64,000 bases of DNA, from contig VXAI01000181.1 in NCBI GenBank assembly GCA_013399305.1, positions 185,941-249,940 of the forward strand, written 5' to 3'. The translations under genes were made by a program, and so were the position numbers. This DNA comes from Rostratula benghalensis (Eukaryota > Chordata > Aves > Charadriiformes > Rostratulidae). The notes beneath the pieces were generated by a model. It ran no database searches, was not told the DNA's origin, and was given only the letters and a program-made list of their open reading frames with translations. Shown here piece after piece: positions 59,359-64,000 of this stretch (positions are counted from its first letter, which is position 1; every line of letters begins with the position of its first letter).

Positions 59359-62300
59359 CAGGACAGCTTCTCCCCACGCTGTCAGGAACCTCAGCAAGGC
59401 TGCTCCTGCTTTGCTTACCTGCCAAATCAATCTGTGCACACCACTCAGTCTGCACAGCTCCTTGTTACTATTTCATCTCCCAGTGACACTAGGATGTGAC
59501 TAGTGTTTGACCCTGTTATTATCTTCATTCCCATCCTTTCCTCTCCCTGATGGCACACACCATTAAATGTATTGCTGGGTCTGCATTTTATTTTTTATTT
59601 ATTTATTTCTTGCCTTTCAGCCTTGTTAAAGTGCTGTCAGGGATGATACACAACTTACTCATTCCAGCCCAAGACTTTGTTTTGGAGTATTTAAGGATTT
59701 GACTGGCTCCTCAGCAACGCCAAGCAGTGGAGCTGTTGCCAAAGGCTGTTGCAGATGCTAAAAATGTATGTGCTTCACAAAAAGGGTGGAGAAATGTACG
59801 GGAAAAACAAATCTATAAGGGGCCATTATATGGGAGCGCATCACTCTTAGCTCAGGAAGTTCCCAGCCTGCAGACTTAGAAAATTGGAGGCTGTACAGCC
59901 ATTCGTACGCTTCCTCAGGCCAAAATCAGATATTTAGGTAAAAAGCAGATATTTTGCTGCCTGACTAGTGTTCATTCATCATTCCCCATTCGCTCTAGTG
60001 ACTAAATACCAGGAAGAAGCCCTCCTGGAGCCTGTTTGCAAGCCTGTGAAGTGTGGGTGGGTGCAGTCCCCCTTAGGAGAAAAGGCACGGGTTCAGAAAC
60101 TCACAAGCCTTTCCGTTAGCAACAAGAGGAGTTCTGCATTCCTAAACGGAGACAAAGGTGGGCCCATGGTCAGTCCCTCAGAAAAAGCTCAGCTCGGTGT
60201 CAAACCTCCTTGCAACCCGTTAAAACACTGAATTACTCCGTTCATGCATTTGCAACCTAAAGCTGCAGCTCGCATCAGCTCTTGCATTTGAAAGAACATA
60301 ATGCCCGGATCTTTGCATTTTCAAACACACAGAAAAAAGCCCAAAACATAATTTCTAGTTTCTTTTTGGCACTTTGGGGTGGGGTTTTTTTTGGTGTTGG
60401 AAAATGGCTGGTGGTGAAAACAAGGAGAAAAAATTATGCAAGTGAGTCATCACAGGGCAACTCCAGCTGCTGCTGCTGTGCTCAGGGTCAGATTCCAGCG
60501 TCCAATAATAGAATGAAAACAGTCAGGTCATTGCTCTCAGGTAGCACCAACCAAGGACCCCTCGATGAGCCTTTCCATGAAAACAGAAAGGAAATCACAG
60601 CTGGCACTGCCAGCCCATGCTGATGGCTGTTGTCCATCTCGCCTGCTCCCATCCCTGCTTCATTTTAGGATGTATGGGAGGGAGGTTTCCTTTGGTAGAA
60701 TGGCCCACAGGATGAGTATCCTCGCTCCAACCTTCAAAGTCATGGCTTCTCTTGGATGAAAAAGTTAAGTGAGGTCCAGCTGATGAAGGGTAGGAAGATA
60801 CAGGTGGGCCTCATGGAACAGGAAGGTTGGTCAGAAACACAACACATCTCCATTAAAGTCATTCTATCTTCTTACAGATTTTGGTAGCACATCTGTTATC
60901 TAATACTAATAGGAAAAAAAAATATTATTACATCTCTGTTCTTCTGGCTGCTATATAAAATATTAAAAAATGGTGTCTGCCTCAGCTGACAGTGTCTGCT
61001 GACTCTCAGGTCCTGCCTCACACCAAACTGCTGCAGTTTGGGTTCAGGTTTGTAACTGCTCATCGTTCCAAGGTAATACTCGAACAGATGCTTCAGGGCT
61101 CTGCGTACTCTCTCCCACGATGCTGTTTTCAGTCTGCAGGGCTCTCTGCAGTTTTGGAAGAACAGCTTGGACGAAATTCAAGGGGAGAGATACCCAGTTG
61201 CATCGGCATGGGAATGGCTGCCAGCAGATCATCATGACTTTGGATGCAGGCTGTAAATTCGGCAGTGCAGGAGCCAGAAGTCCCATCCTCAGTGACATTC
61301 CAGCCCCTTTGAGCGCGGCAGAGAGCAGGGCTGGGTGTGAAATCCCTCAGCCTTCTCCTGGTGGCCCATTTACGCCATGAAAGGTAAAAAACCTTACTTT
61401 GGTATCCCTGGAACACCGACTGAATCAGCCTTTTGTGGATCCCTCACCTGGGTTGCTTGTCTGGGAATGCATCACTGGGATGCCCTTGAGATGCCAGGCA
61501 GCAGAAAAGCTCGGTGAACCTCCAGATGAGGCGTGCTTGACTCAGCAGAAAGGATCCAGAGCAATCTTCCTCTGCCAGCAATGCCTCCTGCGCTGCTGTC
61601 GGAGCTCAGCGAGAGCTGCTCCGCGCCATGGGATGCTCTGCCCGAGCCTGAGAACAGCCCTGGGCTGGGGGCAGGTGATGGAGCTGGGGGAAACACAGCT
61701 CCACCTGGATCCACCTGGGGTTTTCAGTACCATTTAGGGCAGGAAAGAATTTATCATCACGTATGTTCACTCAGAAAGTAACATTGCAGGGGCTCGTCCG
61801 TACCACGTGGGTTTTAAAATAATTATGCCACACGGCTCCCAGGCTGGGAGTTTTGTGGGGAAGTGTTACAGCTTAAATAACTTGGAAAAAAAAAAAATAT
61901 CTGTTGAGGTGAAAAAAATTAATGCCAGGAGTAAATGTGTGCAGAGCCAGAGAGCCTGCCCGCATCCTGCCCTGGGGTGCCCTGAAAATTCTCCTGCGCT
62001 GGGGCAGAGACCTGAGCACAGACATCCTGCCCCAGAGAAACCTGTGCTAGCCAGAAAGCACTGAAAACTCTCACCTGGAAAAGGAATTCAAGTGCTTGGG
62101 TCACTTTTTTTCTACTTCAAAGCAAGGTCTGGGGAAGGGAATAAACTTCACAAGTTTCCTGCATGGCAAAAAATCCCCAATCCAGAAGATTTGGAGAAAA
62201 TCCTGGCCCTCGCCTCAGTCTGCCTGCACGATTTTGTTCCACACACCCATTTTCTCCCCCTCTCTGCCTCCCAGCTATGATTCAGGGATGTAAGAGATAC

Positions 62301-62417
62301 CATTTCCCATCCTTATTATTTCTGGTTAATGAGGGCAAGGAAGAAATCTCTGTGTTGTTTACAGTGCCTCATACAGGGCCTCATACACTATTGCAAGGTA
62401 AACTACCGTAGAAGTTG

Positions 62418-62478
62418 ATAAAATATTATTTATAATTTAGTATAAATAATAAAAAGTAATATTTATAGCATTTTAATG
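62418..62478. repeat. AT-rich block
   Basis: Almost pure A/T for 60 bp with repeated TAAAATA, TATTTATA and TAAATAAT words. Confidence 0.6.
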
Positions 62479-63444
62479 TGGAGAGCTTCCCACGGGTGCT
62501 TTATCCACCCCTGAAACAGCATCTGTAATCTGATTTTTATGGTGGATGGAAATTACAGCATCTCAGTCTGATCCAGTCACGGCTGGGATCTCTGGATTGT
62601 GTTCCCAACAGCCAGAGATTTTTTTCCCCTCCAAACCTGAGCGCTGCGGGACACCACACCCCCAGCAAAGTCAGGACACCACCCCCTCCTGCCCCCCCGA
62701 GCGGTTTCAGACCTCTCCCTGTCTCTGGAGCACCCCGGGGGAGGAGCAGCCATCCCTTTGGGACCAGCCATTCCTTCTAGATGCTGGGGTTACCTCCTTT
62801 CCTGCATCCCTACTCAGCGGTGATGCTAATTCCTTTTGCAAGGTGAATTTCAGCCACCTGAGCAGAGCTGGGGAGGATGGGAGGCGGGGTGGGTGTGTAA
62901 AACACCACCCCATGGCCTCAGCACCGAGCCCTGAAGGCCCAGTTTTGATCCCAAAACTTGGGTGGCACATCTGGCTACCGACCTCTCCACCACGACGCTC
63001 CCAGGGATCCCCTTTTCCCACGCCGTCCCCCCTCCCTCCCCCCGACACCGTATTTTTGCAGCAAAGCGGGACGGATTTTAGCAAACCTTGGCCCCAAAAA
63101 ATCCAGCCCTTGGGGGCTGGCAGAGAGCAAGGCGGCGGGTGCAGGGGGAGGCCCCGGGATTAATCTGCAGCGGGGCAAAGCCGTCCGCGGGGAGGATTAG
63201 TGGGGTCAGCAATGAAGCGTTGGCGCCCAGCGGGCAGCAGAAACCCGGCCCTCAAGGACAAAATTGTGGTTCCTCCTTAAAGGCTGCAGCCAAAATTGCT
63301 GCATCTATCGTCCTCCCCGGGGCTGGGAGCCTTTCTGGGACCACAAACACACCGGCTGTGTCACGGCTGGCTAAATATAGTGCAGCCCGGCTTTGCCTTC
63401 ACCCTGCTTGTGCCATCGGAATTACTTGGCACGCTGATTCTATT

Positions 63445-63446
<2 letters not shown>

Positions 63447-63477
<31 letters not shown>
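63447..63477 (+). repeat. Poly-T run of 31
   Basis: Uninterrupted T31 followed by AAACTC. No retroelement body is recognisable next to it. Confidence 0.8.
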
Positions 63478-63486
<9 letters not shown>

Positions 63487-63610
63487 GAAGGCTATGACTA
63501 AGAGAAATCCATGCTTGAAGGGTTGTCAGAAGATGGAGGCCCTTGTCTGAATGCCGAAGGTGAATAAAGTCTGTAGTTTGCAGTCCTGGGGGCCTGTCCG
63601 AAATATTTCT

Positions 63611-63668
63611 CGCCCTCCTCCTCCTCCTCTTTCTCCTCCTCCTCCTCCCCCACCCCCTCTCCTTTCCT
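63611..63668 (+). repeat. CTC-rich polypyrimidine tract
   Basis: Imperfect (CTC)n with C runs, nearly all pyrimidine over 58 bp. Confidence 0.75.
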
Positions 63669-64000
63669 TAGCGGGAGCCAAAATAAGACTATAACAACAC
63701 AGCCCTGAATACATCAGCAAAACATTAAATATTTCCTGATTTAAAGCTGTGATGCTCCCGAGGTGGGGATGCAGACCTACCTGAAGCAGGGGGATGGAGG
63801 GGAGCAGCCAGCCCTGTCCCTGCTGTCCCCTCCCGTGGCACCCGGCACCGGCCTCAGCAGGGCTGAAGCAAATGCAATGATGTATGCATTTAGCTGTATT
63901 TATAGGGGGGGGTTCTCTCCCCCCTCCCCTCTCTTTTCTGGCCCAAAGTTGGGATTTTAAAGGGGGTGCAGCTCTGTGTTTATCTCAGCATAAGAGAAAG

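Larger units (their letters stand above)
59359..64000. other. Intergenic, right end of the window
   Basis: No gene recognised. Holds an AT-rich block (62,418-62,478), a small CpG-dense patch (63,120-63,260), a run of 31 T and a CTC-rich polypyrimidine tract. Confidence 0.5.

Noticed and set aside
62546..63163. Plus-strand 205-codon Pro/Ser-rich frame
   Set aside because: GC-rich sequence with few stops; no recognisable domain, splice context or similarity.

Overview
This is a vertebrate window, almost certainly avian: spliced GT-AG genes with long introns, CpG-rich first exons, and several CR1 LINE fragments with the ATTCTRTG-type octamer tail typical of sauropsids. Species cannot be told from the sequence. 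All recognised genes are on the minus strand. No prokaryotic-type system (operon, CRISPR, IS, phage) is present, and I found no convincing new biological system; the unusual points are in gene architecture and repeats.

Layout from right to left, which is the direction of transcription. 64,000-52,825: upstream intergenic DNA with two CR1 copies and low-complexity tracts. 52,429-18,186: DNAJC6 (auxilin), resolved here into 19 exons whose lengths and phases join into one 2,967-nt reading frame (988 aa plus stop), from a CpG-rich first exon through PTEN-like, C2, DPF/clathrin-binding and J domains. About 18,185-16,400: probable DNAJC6 3' UTR. 16,400-13,346: intergenic with CR1 fragments. 13,345-10,455: LEPROT (endospanin-1), three of four coding exons visible; the start-codon exon lies in an assembly gap at 13,015-13,193. 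10,454-about 7,177: probable LEPROT 3' UTR. Below 7,177: intergenic or LEPR 5' intron, with two CR1 copies and no recognisable leptin-receptor coding exon.

The order DNAJC6-LEPROT on one strand matches human chromosome 1p31 (AK4-DNAJC6-LEPROT/LEPR). Both genes act in membrane traffic: auxilin recruits Hsc70 to uncoat clathrin-coated vesicles, and LEPROT is a small endosomal/Golgi four-helix membrane protein that limits surface delivery of receptors. They are separate transcription units, not an operon. The two runs of N (179 and 319 bases) fall on the GC-rich 5' ends of the two genes, so both promoters and transcription starts are partly hidden.

Comparisons with human or bovine proteins are from memory, without alignment tools; exon borders were set by reading frame, splice dinucleotides and protein similarity.
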